A DNA stretch of 20,657 nt from Solirubrobacteraceae bacterium (GCA_017882405.1 JADGPO010000134.1:1-20657), one strand, 5' to 3'. Positions 1 to 8,497 are shown, counted from the stretch's first letter. The notes: generated by a model from the sequence alone, not told the origin. Translations and numbers: made by a program.

Positions 1-1
1 C

Positions 2-550
2 GAGAACGCCTACGGTCTCTTCGCCGCCGAGCGTGGCGTCCACCGGCTGGTCCGGATCTCCCCGTTCGATTCGTCCTCGCGCCGCCACACCAGCTTCGCC
101 CAGGTCGATGTCGCGCCGCTGGTCGACTCGGGAGTCGAGGTCGAGATCGACGAGGCCGACCTGCGGGTCGATACCTATCGGGCCTCGGGCGCCGGCGGCC
201 AGCACGTCAACAAGACCGACTCCGCGGTGCGGATCACCCACAAGCCGACCGGGATCGTGGTGCAGTGCCAGAACGAGCGCTCGCAGTCCTCCAACAAGGC
301 CGAGGCGATGGCGATGCTTCGCTCCAAGCTGGCGGAGCTGGAGGAGCGCAAGCGCCGCGAGGAGATCGCCCGCGAGCGGGGCGAGGCCCAGGACGTCAAC
401 TTCGGCTCGCAGATCCGCTCCTACGTCCTGCACCCCTACACGATGGTCAAGGACCACCGCACGGACTTCGAGATGGGTGACGCCAACCGCGTCCTCGACG
501 GCGATCTTGACGGCTTCGTGCGCGCCTACCTCCTGGAGGCCGCGAAGTGA
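2..550 (+). CDS. prfB: Peptide chain release factor 2, C-terminal half (5' end outside window)
   Basis: Class I release factor that recognises UGA/UAA stop codons and triggers peptidyl-tRNA hydrolysis on the ribosome. The reading frame is open from base 2 and gives 182 residues, about half of the usual 350-370, so the N-terminal domain and most of domain 2 lie outside the window. The visible start ([20 protein letters not shown]) is the conserved RF2 core. The catalytic GGQ loop is encoded at 194-202 in the context [16 protein letters not shown]. The C-terminal helix region ([16 protein letters not shown]) is also typical. The programmed frameshift site many prfB genes carry near codon 25 cannot be assessed. 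The stop TGA overlaps the GTG of the next gene (GTGA), suggesting translational coupling. In many actinobacteria prfB directly precedes ftsE-ftsX; here about 8 kb of other genes lies between. Confidence 0.97.
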   Translation, partial: ENAYGLFAAERGVHRLVRISPFDSSSRRHTSFAQVDVAPLVDSGVEVEIDEADLRVDTYRASGAGGQHVNKTDSAVRITHKPTGIVVQCQNERSQSSNKAEAMAMLRSKLAELEERKRREEIARERGEAQDVNFGSQIRSYVLHPYTMVKDHRTDFEMGDANRVLDGDLDGFVRAYLLEAAK

Positions 551-2160
551 GTTCGCCCTATGAGCCGCGCAACCCGCGCGAGCCCGATGAGCCCCGCGAC
601 GTCCTGCCCGAGCCGCCCCGCCGCACCCGCGAGCGGCCGACCGCGCCGTACCTGGACGCGATCGTCTCCTACGGGTTCCGTGGTTCGGTGCGCTTCCACG
701 TGCCCGGCCACAAGGGCGGACCGGGAGCCGATCCGGGACTGCGCTCGGCGATCGGCGAGCGGGCGCTGGCGCTCGACATCTGCCAGGACATCGAGGGCAT
801 CGACGTCGGCCCCAGCCCGACCCCCTACGAGCGTGCCGAGGAGCTGGCCGCCGCCGCCTACGGCGCTGGGCAGACGTGGTTTCTGACCAACGGGGCCACC
901 CAGGGCAATCACGCCCTGTGCCTGGCCCTGGCCAAGCCATCGGATCACGTGCTGGTGCAGCGCAACTCCCACGCCTCGGTCGTCGACGGGCTGGTGCTCA
1001 GCGGCGGGATGGCGAGCTTCGTGGCGCCGGAGTACGACGCCGAGCTGGGCATGGCCCACGGCGTCACCCCTGAAGCGCTGGACGAGGCGCTGCGGCGCGC
1101 CCCTGACATCAGGGCCGCGTTCATCGTCTCACCGACCTATTACGGGATGGCGGCGGACATCGCCGGCTGCGTCGAGGTCGCTCACGGCCACGACGTCGCG
1201 CTGCTCGTCGACTGCGCGTGGGGCTCGCATTTCGGCTTTCACCCCTCGCTGCCCGAGTCGCCGCTGCGCCAGGGAGCCGACGCGGTGCTGGCCTCGACGC
1301 ACAAGATCGTCGGCAGCCTCACCCAATCGGCGATGCTGCACGTCGCGAATCAGCCCCACCCACCCCGGATCGACGCCCACGAGGTATCGCGATGCTTGCG
1401 CCTGGTGCGCTCCACCAGCCCCAACTCGCTGCTGCTCGCCTCGCTGGACGCGGCCCGGCGCCAGCTGTCGGCTCACGGCGAGGCGCTGCTGGACCGCACG
1501 ATCGAGGCGGCGGCAGGGGCTCGCGCGGCGATCGAGCGGATACCCGGCTGCGCGGTCGTCGGCGAGGCGATGGTCGGTCGCCCCGGAATCGCCGGCTGGG
1601 ACCCGCTGCGGATCGTGATCGACGTGCGCGGCACCGGCTGCACCGGCTACGAGCTGGCCGCCGAGCTGCGCGCCGCCAACGACATCTACGTCGAGCTGGC
1701 CACCCAGGCCACGCTGGTGCTCGTGCTCGGGTTGGGGCAGCCGGTGGAGCCGCTGGAGCGCTTCGCCCAGGACTTCGCCGAGACCGTTCGATTGCTCGCT
1801 CGTCCCGGCGATGGCCAGCCGATCGCCACCCCGCCCGCGTCGCTGGAGCACCAGACGGTGGTGCCGGTACGCGATGCGTTCCTCGGCCACGGCGAGGCGG
1901 TGGCCGTCGACGACGCGATCGGGCGGATCTCCTGCGAGTCGATCGCGGGCTATCCGCCCGGCGTGCCCTCGCTCCTGCCCGGCGAGCGGGTCACCGCGGA
2001 GGTCGTCGGCTACCTGCGTTCGCTGACCGCGGCGGGCGCTCGGTTGCACGGCGCCGCCGACCCGACGTTCGAGAAGGTCCGCGTGCTGGTGCAGGGTGAG
2101 CGCGGGAGGGCCGCGGAGCGCACCGAGCGCCCCGCGGCCTCCGCCACGACTACGGCTTGA
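547..2160 (+). CDS. PLP-dependent Orn/Lys/Arg decarboxylase family protein
   Basis: Fold type I PLP enzyme of the Orn/Lys/Arg decarboxylase major-domain family, 537 residues, cytosolic, probably making a polyamine precursor or cadaverine. A disordered, charged, proline-rich N terminus of about 32 residues precedes the family signature [23 protein letters not shown] and the PLP-ring aspartate motif [12 protein letters not shown] (Asp222) follow. The Schiff-base lysine is Lys253 in [17 protein letters not shown]-terminal OKR-type domain spans roughly 400-515 ([16 protein letters not shown]). The length matches the short form of the family (about 480-540) rather than the 700+ residue inducible enzymes with a wing domain. 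GTG is chosen as start because it overlaps the prfB stop by four bases. Substrate (arginine, lysine or ornithine) cannot be read from the sequence, so no gene symbol is given. Confidence 0.93.
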   Translation: MSSPYEPRNPREPDEPRDVLPEPPRRTRERPTAPYLDAIVSYGFRGSVRFHVPGHKGGPGADPGLRSAIGERALALDICQDIEGIDVGPSPTPYERAEELAAAAYGAGQTWFLTNGATQGNHALCLALAKPSDHVLVQRNSHASVVDGLVLSGGMASFVAPEYDAELGMAHGVTPEALDEALRRAPDIRAAFIVSPTYYGMAADIAGCVEVAHGHDVALLVDCAWGSHFGFHPSLPESPLRQGADAVLASTHKIVGSLTQSAMLHVANQPHPPRIDAHEVSRCLRLVRSTSPNSLLLASLDAARRQLSAHGEALLDRTIEAAAGARAAIERIPGCAVVGEAMVGRPGIAGWDPLRIVIDVRGTGCTGYELAAELRAANDIYVELATQATLVLVLGLGQPVEPLERFAQDFAETVRLLARPGDGQPIATPPASLEHQTVVPVRDAFLGHGEAVAVDDAIGRISCESIAGYPPGVPSLLPGERVTAEVVGYLRSLTAAGARLHGAADPTFEKVRVLVQGERGRAAERTERPAASATTTA

Positions 2161-2330
2161 CCGGACCGCCCTTGAGCGGCATCGAGGTAGGCCCTGGGGT
2201 TCCCCGTCCACGAACAGGGGCGCATGATAACCACGGGCTATGCCCGCCGCGCATGTTCGACCAGATCGTCACCCGCCCTCAAGTGGGCGGCCCCCGGCGT
2301 CTCAGAGGATCCGGGTGCCGCCCACCTGAC
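2161..2330. other. Convergent intergenic spacer
   Basis: This is the 170-base gap between the decarboxylase (plus) and the cupredoxin protein (minus), which converge on it. It holds short GC-rich dyads, the clearest at 2273-2290, and no open frame that looks coding. Transcripts from both sides probably end here. Confidence 0.6.
2273..2290. terminator. Possible bidirectional terminator hairpin
   Basis: CCGCCC and GGGCGG form a 6-bp perfect stem around the loop TCAAGT, in the gap between two convergent genes. No T-run follows on either strand, so it is a weak candidate for intrinsic termination and could just be a GC-rich dyad. Confidence 0.3.
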
Positions 2331-3407
2331 TCACTTGACGACGATCGTCCCGTGCATGAAGGGATGGATCAGGCACACGAAGTGATACGTCCCCGGCGTG
2401 GTGAAGTCGATCTTTGCGGACGACGGGATCGGTGCTGTCGCCGGGTCATTGTCGAGTACGCCGGTGTTGGCGAACCCGTTGCCGTGTGAGGTCGGGGTGA
2501 GCGTCAGCGGTTGAACGGGATCGCTCGGATAGGCCGCGTTGGGCGGGATCGTCGGAGCACTCGCGAACGCTTTGGCCAACGGCAGGAGATAGGACGCCGG
2601 GCCGAACGTCGCGGTGTGCGTCTCGAACGACCGCTTCGACATCGTGAACGTCACGACCGTTCCCGCGTTCACCTGGAGCGTGGCGGGGAACATCCCGAAC
2701 AGCTCAAGCCCTCCGCTCGCCGACTCGCCCAGGTCGACCGTGTTGGCCGGCGGCTTGGTCGCGGCGAGCTTCTTGGCGGCCTTGACGTCGGCGATCACCT
2801 GCTTGGTGACCGCGGCGGTGTCCTGCTTGGCCGTCGGCACGCTGGCCGTCTTGGGCTTGACGACGACGTAGCCGATCATGCCCGGATGGACGTCGCAGTA
2901 GTACTTGTAGGTCCCGGCCTTGGTGAACTTGACCGTCAACGGCTTGGGCTTGCCGAACTGCAGGCCGCTGTCGATCCGAGTCGTGCCGTTGTACGCGGTC
3001 GCCTTGCTGCGGGCCGCCAGCGCCGGGTTGAAGCTGAGGTTCGGGACCTTCCCGTTGAACCAGAACGGGTTGCCGGCGGCGTCATTGGCGCCGGAGACGA
3101 GCGAGCTCGTCGGGGTGATGACCGGCAGGGCGGTGCCCGCCTTACCGGGCAGGTCGATCGTGTGGAACCCGCTCAGCTGGAACGTCACGGCGCCGCCGAC
3201 CCGGACGGTCGTCCGGGTGCGGAAGAACGCGTTGATGTCGGGGTTGTAGGTCTTGGCGAACGACTTCGGCAGGTACTTGCTCGCGATCTTGCCGGCCGAC
3301 GGCGGCGGCCCGGCGAACACGGTCTTGGCGCTCGCAGCCATAGCGGCGGGAGCGGAGATGAGCGCCATCACTCCGGCGACTGTCCCCACGACGGCTGGAC
3401 GATGCAT
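2331..3407 (-). CDS. Exported two-domain cupredoxin (type I copper) protein
   Basis: A 358-residue secreted blue-copper-type protein, probably an extracytoplasmic electron carrier or copper binder. Residues 1-27 look like a signal peptide (short basic start, hydrophobic core, APAAMA-AS cleavage region). Two plastocyanin-like domains follow. The first has His82 in SGFHTIDL and Cys171, His174 and Met177 in YYCDVHPGMIGY. The second has His264 in FETHTATF and Cys345, His348 and Met351 in FVCLIHPFMHGT. Both sites therefore keep the full His-Cys-His-Met ligand set. A Lys/Ala-rich linker (about 185-220) separates them. ATG start has a good ribosome site (AAAGGGG, 4 bases upstream). No oxidase, cytochrome or copper transporter is adjacent, so the partner is unknown. 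A multicopper oxidase is unlikely because no His-rich trinuclear copper motifs are seen. Confidence 0.9.
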   Translation of the reverse strand: MHRPAVVGTVAGVMALISAPAAMAASAKTVFAGPPPSAGKIASKYLPKSFAKTYNPDINAFFRTRTTVRVGGAVTFQLSGFHTIDLPGKAGTALPVITPTSSLVSGANDAAGNPFWFNGKVPNLSFNPALAARSKATAYNGTTRIDSGLQFGKPKPLTVKFTKAGTYKYYCDVHPGMIGYVVVKPKTASVPTAKQDTAAVTKQVIADVKAAKKLAATKPPANTVDLGESASGGLELFGMFPATLQVNAGTVVTFTMSKRSFETHTATFGPASYLLPLAKAFASAPTIPPNAAYPSDPVQPLTLTPTSHGNGFANTGVLDNDPATAPIPSSAKIDFTTPGTYHFVCLIHPFMHGTIVVK

Positions 3408-3436
3408 AGTTCCCCTTTCGGTGCAAAGCGGAGGCG

Positions 3437-3467
3437 AGCATAACCCGCGGTCCGCGCGAAATGTGAA
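3437..3467 (-). promoter_or_regulatory. Candidate promoter for the cupredoxin gene
   Basis: On the minus strand TTCACA (complement of 3462-3467) is followed after 19 bases by TATGCT (complement of 3437-3442). Both hexamers are near the sigma70-type consensus. The 19-base spacer is longer than ideal. It lies about 30 bases upstream of the cupredoxin ATG, in the gap shared with divergent nadC. Confidence 0.35.
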
Positions 3468-3481
3468 AAGAATTGCGTCCC

Positions 3482-4333
3482 ATGCCTCCTATGCTGGTGG
3501 CGATGGATGCTGCGACCGCCGAGATCGTCACGCGGGCGCTGGCCGAGGATCTCGGCGACGGCGACGTGACGACCGCGGCCACGGTGCCCGCGGAGGCGCG
3601 AGCCGACGCGCTGATCACGCAGAAGGCGCCCGGCATCGTGTTCGGGCTGGAGTTGGCCGAGACCGCCTTCCGGGCGCTGGACTTCGAGGTGGAGGTGCAG
3701 CGACTGGTGCAGGAGGGCGTGTGGCGCGAAGGGGGAGAGGTCCTGACCGTGCGGGGTCGCGCCCGGGCGCTGCTGTCGGCCGAGCGGACCGCGCTGAACT
3801 TCCTGCAGCGGCTGTCCGGCGTGGCCACCCTGGCCGCACGCTGCGTGCAGGCCATCGAGGGCACGGGCGCCCGCATCCTGGACACCCGCAAGACCACTCC
3901 GGGCCTGCGCGAGCTGGAGAAGGCGGCGGTCGCCGCCGGAGGCGCCACCAATCACCGAGCCGGGCTCTATGACCAGGTGCTGATCAAGGAGAACCACGCG
4001 GTCCTGGCGGGCGGGGTGGGCCCGGCAGTCGCCAGCGCGCGGGCCGCCGCTCCGGAGATGCTGGTGGAGGTCGAGTGCCGTACGCCGGAAGAGGTCGACG
4101 AGGCGCTGGCGGCCGGCGCACCGATGATCCTGCTGGACAACATGGACCCCGAGCAGCTGCGCAACGCGGTCAGGCAGGTTGCCGGCCGCGCCCAGCTGGA
4201 GGCCAGCGGCGGCGTCACTCTGCAGACGCTCCGAAAGATCGCCAGCACCGGCGTAGACTTTGTCTCGGTGGGCGCGATCACCCACAGCGCCCCCGCCCTC
4301 GACCTTTCTCTCATCCTCCGGCCGCTGCCATGA
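3482..4333 (+). CDS. nadC: Nicotinate-nucleotide pyrophosphorylase (carboxylating), quinolinate phosphoribosyltransferase
   Basis: Converts quinolinate and PRPP to nicotinate mononucleotide, CO2 and PPi in de novo NAD synthesis. About 283 residues, normal for the family. Family landmarks are [13 protein letters not shown] near the N terminus, [26 protein letters not shown] (Lys137), [16 protein letters not shown] (His158, Arg159, Lys169), the acidic VEVE strand and LEASGGV near the C terminus. The start is uncertain: TTG 3473, ATG 3482, ATG 3491 and ATG 3503 are all in frame and no strong ribosome site decides. ATG 3482 is used here; ATG 3503 would still keep the whole conserved domain. The stop codon TGA overlaps the nadA ATG (ATGA), so nadC and nadA are coupled. 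The gene is divergent from the cupredoxin gene. Confidence 0.96.
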   Translation: MPPMLVAMDAATAEIVTRALAEDLGDGDVTTAATVPAEARADALITQKAPGIVFGLELAETAFRALDFEVEVQRLVQEGVWREGGEVLTVRGRARALLSAERTALNFLQRLSGVATLAARCVQAIEGTGARILDTRKTTPGLRELEKAAVAAGGATNHRAGLYDQVLIKENHAVLAGGVGPAVASARAAAPEMLVEVECRTPEEVDEALAAGAPMILLDNMDPEQLRNAVRQVAGRAQLEASGGVTLQTLRKIASTGVDFVSVGAITHSAPALDLSLILRPLP

Positions 4334-5355
4334 ACCTTCCGATGCTGGGCGCCACCGACGGACCGCTGATGCTGGAGAGCATTCCCGCGCTGGCGCGGGA
4401 GGTGCGCGAGCTGGCGGCCGAGCAGAGGGCGGTGATCCTCGCCCACAACTACCAGCTGCCCGAGATCCAGGACGTGGCCGACTATGTCGGCGACTCGCTC
4501 GGGCTCTCGCAGCAGGCGGCGGCTGCCCAGGCCGACACGATCGTGTTCTGCGGCGTGCACTTCATGGCCGAGACGGCCTCGGTGCTGTGCCCGGACAAGC
4601 GGATCCTGATCCCCGACGCCGACGCCGGCTGCTCGCTGGCCGACGCGATCACCGCCCCGCAGCTGCGCGCCTGGAAGGCCGCGCATCCGAGTGCGATCGT
4701 CGTGATGTACGTCAACACCACGGCCGAGGTCAAGGCGGAGACCGATTACTGCTGCACCTCGGCCAACGCCGTGCAGGTGGTGGAGCACATCTACCGCGAG
4801 CACGGCGACGACGCCGAGATCCTGTTCGGCCCCGACATGTTCCTGGGTGCCTACGTGGAGCGCACGCTGGGCAGACCGATGCACGTGTGGGACGGCGAAT
4901 GCCACGTGCACGCCGGGATCAAGCCGGGAGACATCGAGGCCGTGCGCGCCGAGCATCCCGAAGCCGACTTCCTGATCCACCCCGAGTGCGGCTGCTCGAC
5001 GAGCGTGATGGAGTACGTGGCGGCCGGCGACGTGGCCGCCGACGGGGTCAAGATGCTCTCCACCGGGGGCATGTTGGACTATGCGCGGGAGCTCGCGTCC
5101 CGCCCACCCCAGACGGGCGGCTCGCGGACGGCGATCGTCGCCACCGAGACCGGGATGCTGCACCCGCTGCGCGAGGCGGCGCCCGACGTCGACTTCATCG
5201 CCGCCAACGAGGCTGCGTCGTGTCGCTTCATGAAGATGATCACGCTGCCCAAGCTGCGCGACGTCCTGCTGCGGGGCGGCCCCGAGGTCAAGGTGGCAGC
5301 GGAGATCGCCGAGCGCGCCCGCGTGCCGATCGAGCGGATGGTCGCGATCAGTTAG
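4330..5355 (+). CDS. nadA: Quinolinate synthase
   Basis: [4Fe-4S] enzyme that condenses iminoaspartate with dihydroxyacetone phosphate to quinolinate, the substrate of NadC. 341 residues. The three expected cluster cysteines are Cys101 ([12 protein letters not shown]), Cys191 ([11 protein letters not shown]) and Cys298 ([10 protein letters not shown]). [23 protein letters not shown] and the HPECGCS segment (220-222) are also conserved. The frame is open further upstream, but ATG 4330 is chosen because it overlaps the nadC stop by four bases and gives the normal family length. nadB, the usual source of iminoaspartate, is not next to it. The stop codon overlaps the stop codon of the convergent gene on the other strand. 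Confidence 0.97.
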   Translation: MNLPMLGATDGPLMLESIPALAREVRELAAEQRAVILAHNYQLPEIQDVADYVGDSLGLSQQAAAAQADTIVFCGVHFMAETASVLCPDKRILIPDADAGCSLADAITAPQLRAWKAAHPSAIVVMYVNTTAEVKAETDYCCTSANAVQVVEHIYREHGDDAEILFGPDMFLGAYVERTLGRPMHVWDGECHVHAGIKPGDIEAVRAEHPEADFLIHPECGCSTSVMEYVAAGDVAADGVKMLSTGGMLDYARELASRPPQTGGSRTAIVATETGMLHPLREAAPDVDFIAANEAASCRFMKMITLPKLRDVLLRGGPEVKVAAEIAERARVPIERMVAIS

Positions 5356-5807
5356 TGGCCGTCGCTGCCGGCCGGTGGTTTCAGCGGCACCGGCGACGTG
5401 TCCTCGAACAGCAGCAGCCCCCGCTCGACCACCGCCTTGATCGCCGGGGTGCTCGTCCGGCGGCGCAGGAACTCCGGGGTCGTGTAGCAATGCACGTCGG
5501 CGGGATCGCCCATCTCCAGGGCATCCCACAGCGAGCCGGCCTGGTAGACGCGCTCCAGCCACGGCATCCCGTCGAAGGCGTGCGAGACCAGCACGACCAC
5601 GAACTCGGGCCCGCGCTCGCGCTGGGCGGGCGCGCCGCGGAGGTCCTCGACGCGGGCGCCTCCCACCATCACGACCGCCAGCGGCCAGCGATCTCCCACC
5701 CGGCCGAGGTAGCGCTGCAGCTCTGGCAGGTTCAGGGCCGTGCTCAACTGCACGGGGCGATTGTCGACGTCAGCGCCTCCCGCGTCAATAATGCGCGATT
5801 GCTGCAA
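5352..5807 (-). CDS. Nucleotidyltransferase-like protein, probably catalytically inactive
   Basis: Up to 151 residues. The middle and C-terminal parts ([19 protein letters not shown], then [15 protein letters not shown] and a terminal ERGLLLFED) resemble small single-domain proteins of the DNA polymerase beta-type nucleotidyltransferase fold. The usual active site is a GS motif followed by DxD. Here the glycine motif is MVGGAR (49-50), and the DxD position reads PEFVVVLV (Glu68, Val70), so the metal-binding aspartates appear lost. The start is unsure. TTG 5807 would overlap the end of the carboxypeptidase gene by 23 bases; GTG 5753 gives a 133-residue protein that keeps the domain. It is the last gene of a minus-strand unit with the M16 peptidase and the carboxypeptidase. 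A toxin-antitoxin MNT-type role is possible, but no HEPN partner is adjacent. Confidence 0.75.
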   Translation of the reverse strand: MQQSRIIDAGGADVDNRPVQLSTALNLPELQRYLGRVGDRWPLAVVMVGGARVEDLRGAPAQRERGPEFVVVLVSHAFDGMPWLERVYQAGSLWDALEMGDPADVHCYTTPEFLRRRTSTPAIKAVVERGLLLFEDTSPVPLKPPAGSDGH

Positions 5808-7182
5808 CCATCTTGCTCTCCAGAAGGATTCCGGTGCCGTTGTCAGGGCCGTCGACGAGCAGCGCGAAGGCGATGGTGTCCCCGGTGCGGCTGTGGCAGT
5901 ACCCCGCGAGGTTGGTGACGTAGTTGAGCGTGCCCGTCTTGGCCAGGCAATGGCCCTGGGCCGCCGTCTTGACGGCGATCGTCTTCACCGTTCCCTCCAC
6001 TCCCACCCTCGGCAGGGAGGCCGTCAGCTGATCGCCCCCGCGCGTGTGCCAGACGTCGCGCAGCAGGTCGACGACCTCCAGCGGCGAGGAGCGATCATCG
6101 CGTGAGAGCCCCGAGCCGTCCACGATCTTCGGATGGAGGTCGTAGGCGTCGGCGATCGTGTCGGCGATCACCCGCGCGCCGTCGGCGATCGACCCGCCGC
6201 GGCCGAACAGCACCCCCAGCTGCTTGGTGAACATCTCGGCGAACAGGTCATCGGACGGGACGTCCATCAGCCGCGTCATGGTCGCCATCGGCGGCGACGA
6301 GACGATCGCCAGCAGGTGCGCGCCCGGCGGCGTCCTGCCGGTGTGAACCGAGGCGCGGGCGGCGACGTGCGAGGCGCGCATCGTCAGCGCCAGCTCGCGG
6401 GCGGCGAACGTCGCCGGGTCGTAATGCCGAGCGGTCGTGCCGTGGTCATAGGTCAAGGCGCTTAGCTGGCCGCCGAAGTCCGGGATGTCGACCATCAGCT
6501 TGGTCAGCATGCCGCCGCGCCGGCGATCGAACAGCGACTCGTCGCCGATCACACGGCCGGTGACACGGCGGATCCCGCGGGCGCGCAGCTGATCGACCAG
6601 CTGGTTGGCGGTCGGGCCGTAGCCCTGCTCCCACACCTTGTTGAACGTCGGGTCGCCGAACGTCGGGTCGCCGCCGCCGCGCAGATGCAGGTCTCCGTGC
6701 CAAACCCCGTGGCGCAGCGAGCCGGTGCCGAGCACCGTGGTGTGAAGACGCGCTTCCGGGCCGAGCTTGTTCATCAGCGCGGTCGTCGTCCACAGCTTCT
6801 CCACCGAGGCGGGCGGCCGCTTGACCGTCGCGCGCAGGCCGAACAGCTCGGTGCGCCGGTCGACGTCATAGACGAGCGCGCCGCTGCTCGGGCCGGCCTG
6901 GCGCATCTGCTTGGTGAGCGCCGTCTGCAGACCCGCTACGGCGCCTGACACGGCCGGGCGGTGACCGGATTTGGTCAGGCTGGGATCCGCGGTGTCGCCG
7001 CGGTGGGCGGACTTGTGGCCGCGGCGCGGCTTGCTCGAGTGGCTGGGAGGGGAGGCGACCACCGGTGCGCCCGCATCGAAGGCGACGTCGCGCCTGCTGG
7101 TGTGGCTCAGCGAGCCGAGGAGGGCGAGGGTTATCGCCGCGACCGCAACGACGACGGCGCCCGCGGCGACCCAGCGTCTCAG
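5785..7182 (-). CDS. dacB: D-alanyl-D-alanine carboxypeptidase/endopeptidase, PBP4 (S13) family, apparent CTG start
   Basis: Peptidase family S13 enzyme that trims or cleaves peptidoglycan peptides outside the membrane. The three penicillin-binding motifs are present: SxxK (PASVEKLWTTTALM), SxN-type (VDGSGLSRDDRSSP) and KTG (LAKTGTLNYVTNLAGY). HLRGGGDPTFGDPTF is also typical. With a conventional start (GTG 7062) it would be 425 residues with no export signal. Extending the frame to CTG 7182 adds 40 residues including RRWVAAGAVV and a hydrophobic stretch to about residue 25, followed by a Ser/Arg/Asp linker: a signal peptide or membrane anchor. GGAG lies 5 bases before this CTG, and the CTG overlaps the TGA of the M16 gene (CTGA). 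No ATG, GTG or TTG lies in frame between. Length becomes 465. A nucleotidyltransferase-like gene overlaps its 3' end. Confidence 0.9.
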   Translation of the reverse strand: MRRWVAAGAVVVAVAAITLALLGSLSHTSRRDVAFDAGAPVVASPPSHSSKPRRGHKSAHRGDTADPSLTKSGHRPAVSGAVAGLQTALTKQMRQAGPSSGALVYDVDRRTELFGLRATVKRPPASVEKLWTTTALMNKLGPEARLHTTVLGTGSLRHGVWHGDLHLRGGGDPTFGDPTFNKVWEQGYGPTANQLVDQLRARGIRRVTGRVIGDESLFDRRRGGMLTKLMVDIPDFGGQLSALTYDHGTTARHYDPATFAARELALTMRASHVAARASVHTGRTPPGAHLLAIVSSPPMATMTRLMDVPSDDLFAEMFTKQLGVLFGRGGSIADGARVIADTIADAYDLHPKIVDGSGLSRDDRSSPLEVVDLLRDVWHTRGGDQLTASLPRVGVEGTVKTIAVKTAAQGHCLAKTGTLNYVTNLAGYCHSRTGDTIAFALLVDGPDNGTGILLESKMVAAIAHY

Positions 7183-8438
7183 GCCGTCTCCAGCTCCGCG
7201 AGGGTATGCGGCCCCACCACGGCCACCGAGAGCTCGTCGGCGACGCCCGCCGCGACCTCCCGGACGTCGTCGTAGGTCACCTGATCCAGCAGCTTGATGG
7301 TGGCGTCGGGATCGGCGGGCTCCCCGTAGACGATCGTCTGCTGGGCGGCGAAGCGGGCGACAGCGCCGGTGTTCTCGAACGCGATCGTGCGAGCCCCGGC
7401 GGCGTACGCCTGGGCACGCGCGACCTCGGCCTTGGTGGGTCCCTGATCGCGTAGCTCGGTGACGATGTCACGCATCCGCCGGTAGGCCTCGAGGGTCTTG
7501 CCGGATTCCAGGCCGGCCGACAGCTGGAGGATCGGCACATCCGCATAGGCGTGCGGGAAGGCGCTGACCGAGTAGGCCAGACCGCGCTGCTCACGGATCT
7601 CGTCGAACAGCCGCGAGCCCATCGAACCGCCCAGCAGCGTTCCGTAGATCACCATCGCGGCTCGCTCGCGAGGGGAGGAGACGTCGATCGACGGCCGGTA
7701 GGACATGCGCAGGTGCGACTGGTTGGAGTCGCGCTCGCGCACCATCGTGCGGGGATGCTGGCCCGGCGCGGGATCGTACGGTTCCGGCGCGGGACCTTCG
7801 ACGAAGCGGCCGAACAGCTCCGAGAGCTCGCCGTCGTCGCCCAGCGCCTCGAGGTTTCCGACCGCGAACGCGGCGCCGCGCAAAGGCGACCAGCGCCGCT
7901 CGCGGAAGGCCACGATGCCCTCGCGCGTGAACGTGTCCCGGATGTGCTCTGTGGTCCCCAGCACCGGACGACCGAGCGGATGCTCACCGAACACCGCCTC
8001 GTCGATCAGGTGCTCGGCCTGAGCCGCCGGCTGGTCGTCGGCGCGGGCGATCTCCTGCACGACGACGCCGCGCTCGCGATCGAGCTCCTCGGCGTCGATC
8101 TTCGGGCGGGCGACGAAGTCGGTGAGCAGGTCGGCGGCCTCCAGGCCGCGAGAGGCGCGGGCCGTGATGTGGAACGCCACCAGGTCGTGGCTGGTGTAGG
8201 CGTTCAGCACCGCGCCGATGTTTTCGGCGGCCTCGTTGACGTGCCGGTAGGTGGGGTACTTCTCGCCTCCCTTGAACACCAGATGCTCCAGGAAATGGGC
8301 CATCCCGTTCTCCTCGGGACGCTCGGTGCGGGCGCCGGCGTCGAAGGCCGCGAGAATCGTCACCGACCGGGTCCCCTCGAGCGGGATGTGATGCAGGCGC
8401 AGCCCGTCGGGAAGCGTTGAAACCGAGATCTCGGGCAT
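7179..8438 (-). CDS. M16-family zinc metallopeptidase (processing peptidase-like)
   Basis: Zinc peptidase of the pitrilysin/mitochondrial-processing-peptidase family, 419 residues, the single-chain short form. The inverted zinc motif HxxEH is at His48-Phe-Leu-Glu51-His52 (GMAHFLEHLVFKGG), with the third ligand at about Glu129 in ERGVVVQEIARADDQ. The catalytic N-terminal half is followed by the usual inactive C-terminal half (RGLAYSVSAFPHAYADV, about 305-320). No signal peptide is seen, so it is probably cytosolic. ATG 8438 gives the usual N terminus (ISVSTLPDGLRLHHIPLEGTRS). Bacterial homologues are often linked to peptide or antigen processing, and their substrates are mostly unknown. It is the first gene of the minus-strand unit and is divergent from ftsE. 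No good Shine-Dalgarno site precedes it. Confidence 0.95.
   Translation of the reverse strand: MPEISVSTLPDGLRLHHIPLEGTRSVTILAAFDAGARTERPEENGMAHFLEHLVFKGGEKYPTYRHVNEAAENIGAVLNAYTSHDLVAFHITARASRGLEAADLLTDFVARPKIDAEELDRERGVVVQEIARADDQPAAQAEHLIDEAVFGEHPLGRPVLGTTEHIRDTFTREGIVAFRERRWSPLRGAAFAVGNLEALGDDGELSELFGRFVEGPAPEPYDPAPGQHPRTMVRERDSNQSHLRMSYRPSIDVSSPRERAAMVIYGTLLGGSMGSRLFDEIREQRGLAYSVSAFPHAYADVPILQLSAGLESGKTLEAYRRMRDIVTELRDQGPTKAEVARAQAYAAGARTIAFENTGAVARFAAQQTIVYGEPADPDATIKLLDQVTYDDVREVAAGVADELSVAVVGPHTLAELETA
7180..7191 (-). promoter_or_regulatory. Ribosome binding site and CTG initiation region of the carboxypeptidase gene
   Basis: On the minus strand GGAG (complement of 7188-7191) is followed by 5 bases and then CTG (7182-7180), whose last two bases are the first two of the M16 stop codon TGA. 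The spacing is ideal for a Shine-Dalgarno site. The signal-anchor sequence that an S13 enzyme needs begins exactly here. Confidence 0.6.
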
Positions 8439-8439
8439 G

Positions 8440-8453
8440 ACCGTGACAACGGT
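8440..8453. promoter_or_regulatory. Inverted repeat just upstream of the M16 start codon
   Basis: ACCGT GACA ACGGT is a perfect 5-bp inverted repeat with a 4-base spacer, beginning one base beyond the ATG of the M16 gene on the minus strand. In the divergent region it could be an operator or a small mRNA hairpin over the ribosome site. It is short enough to be chance. Confidence 0.25.
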
Positions 8454-8497
8454 ACTCCGCGCGCAGGCCGAACGGCCCGATCGAGCGTTTCGCGGGC

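Noticed and set aside
1129..2211. A 360-codon open frame on the minus strand opposite the decarboxylase
   Set aside because: It is an antisense shadow of a clear PLP enzyme, with Arg/Gln/Gly-rich sequence and no recognisable domain.
3967..5562. A 531-codon open frame on the minus strand opposite nadC and nadA
   Set aside because: nadC and nadA on the plus strand are unmistakable. This frame has a low-complexity His/Arg/Gly-rich composition with no motifs, the usual mirror image of GC-rich coding DNA.
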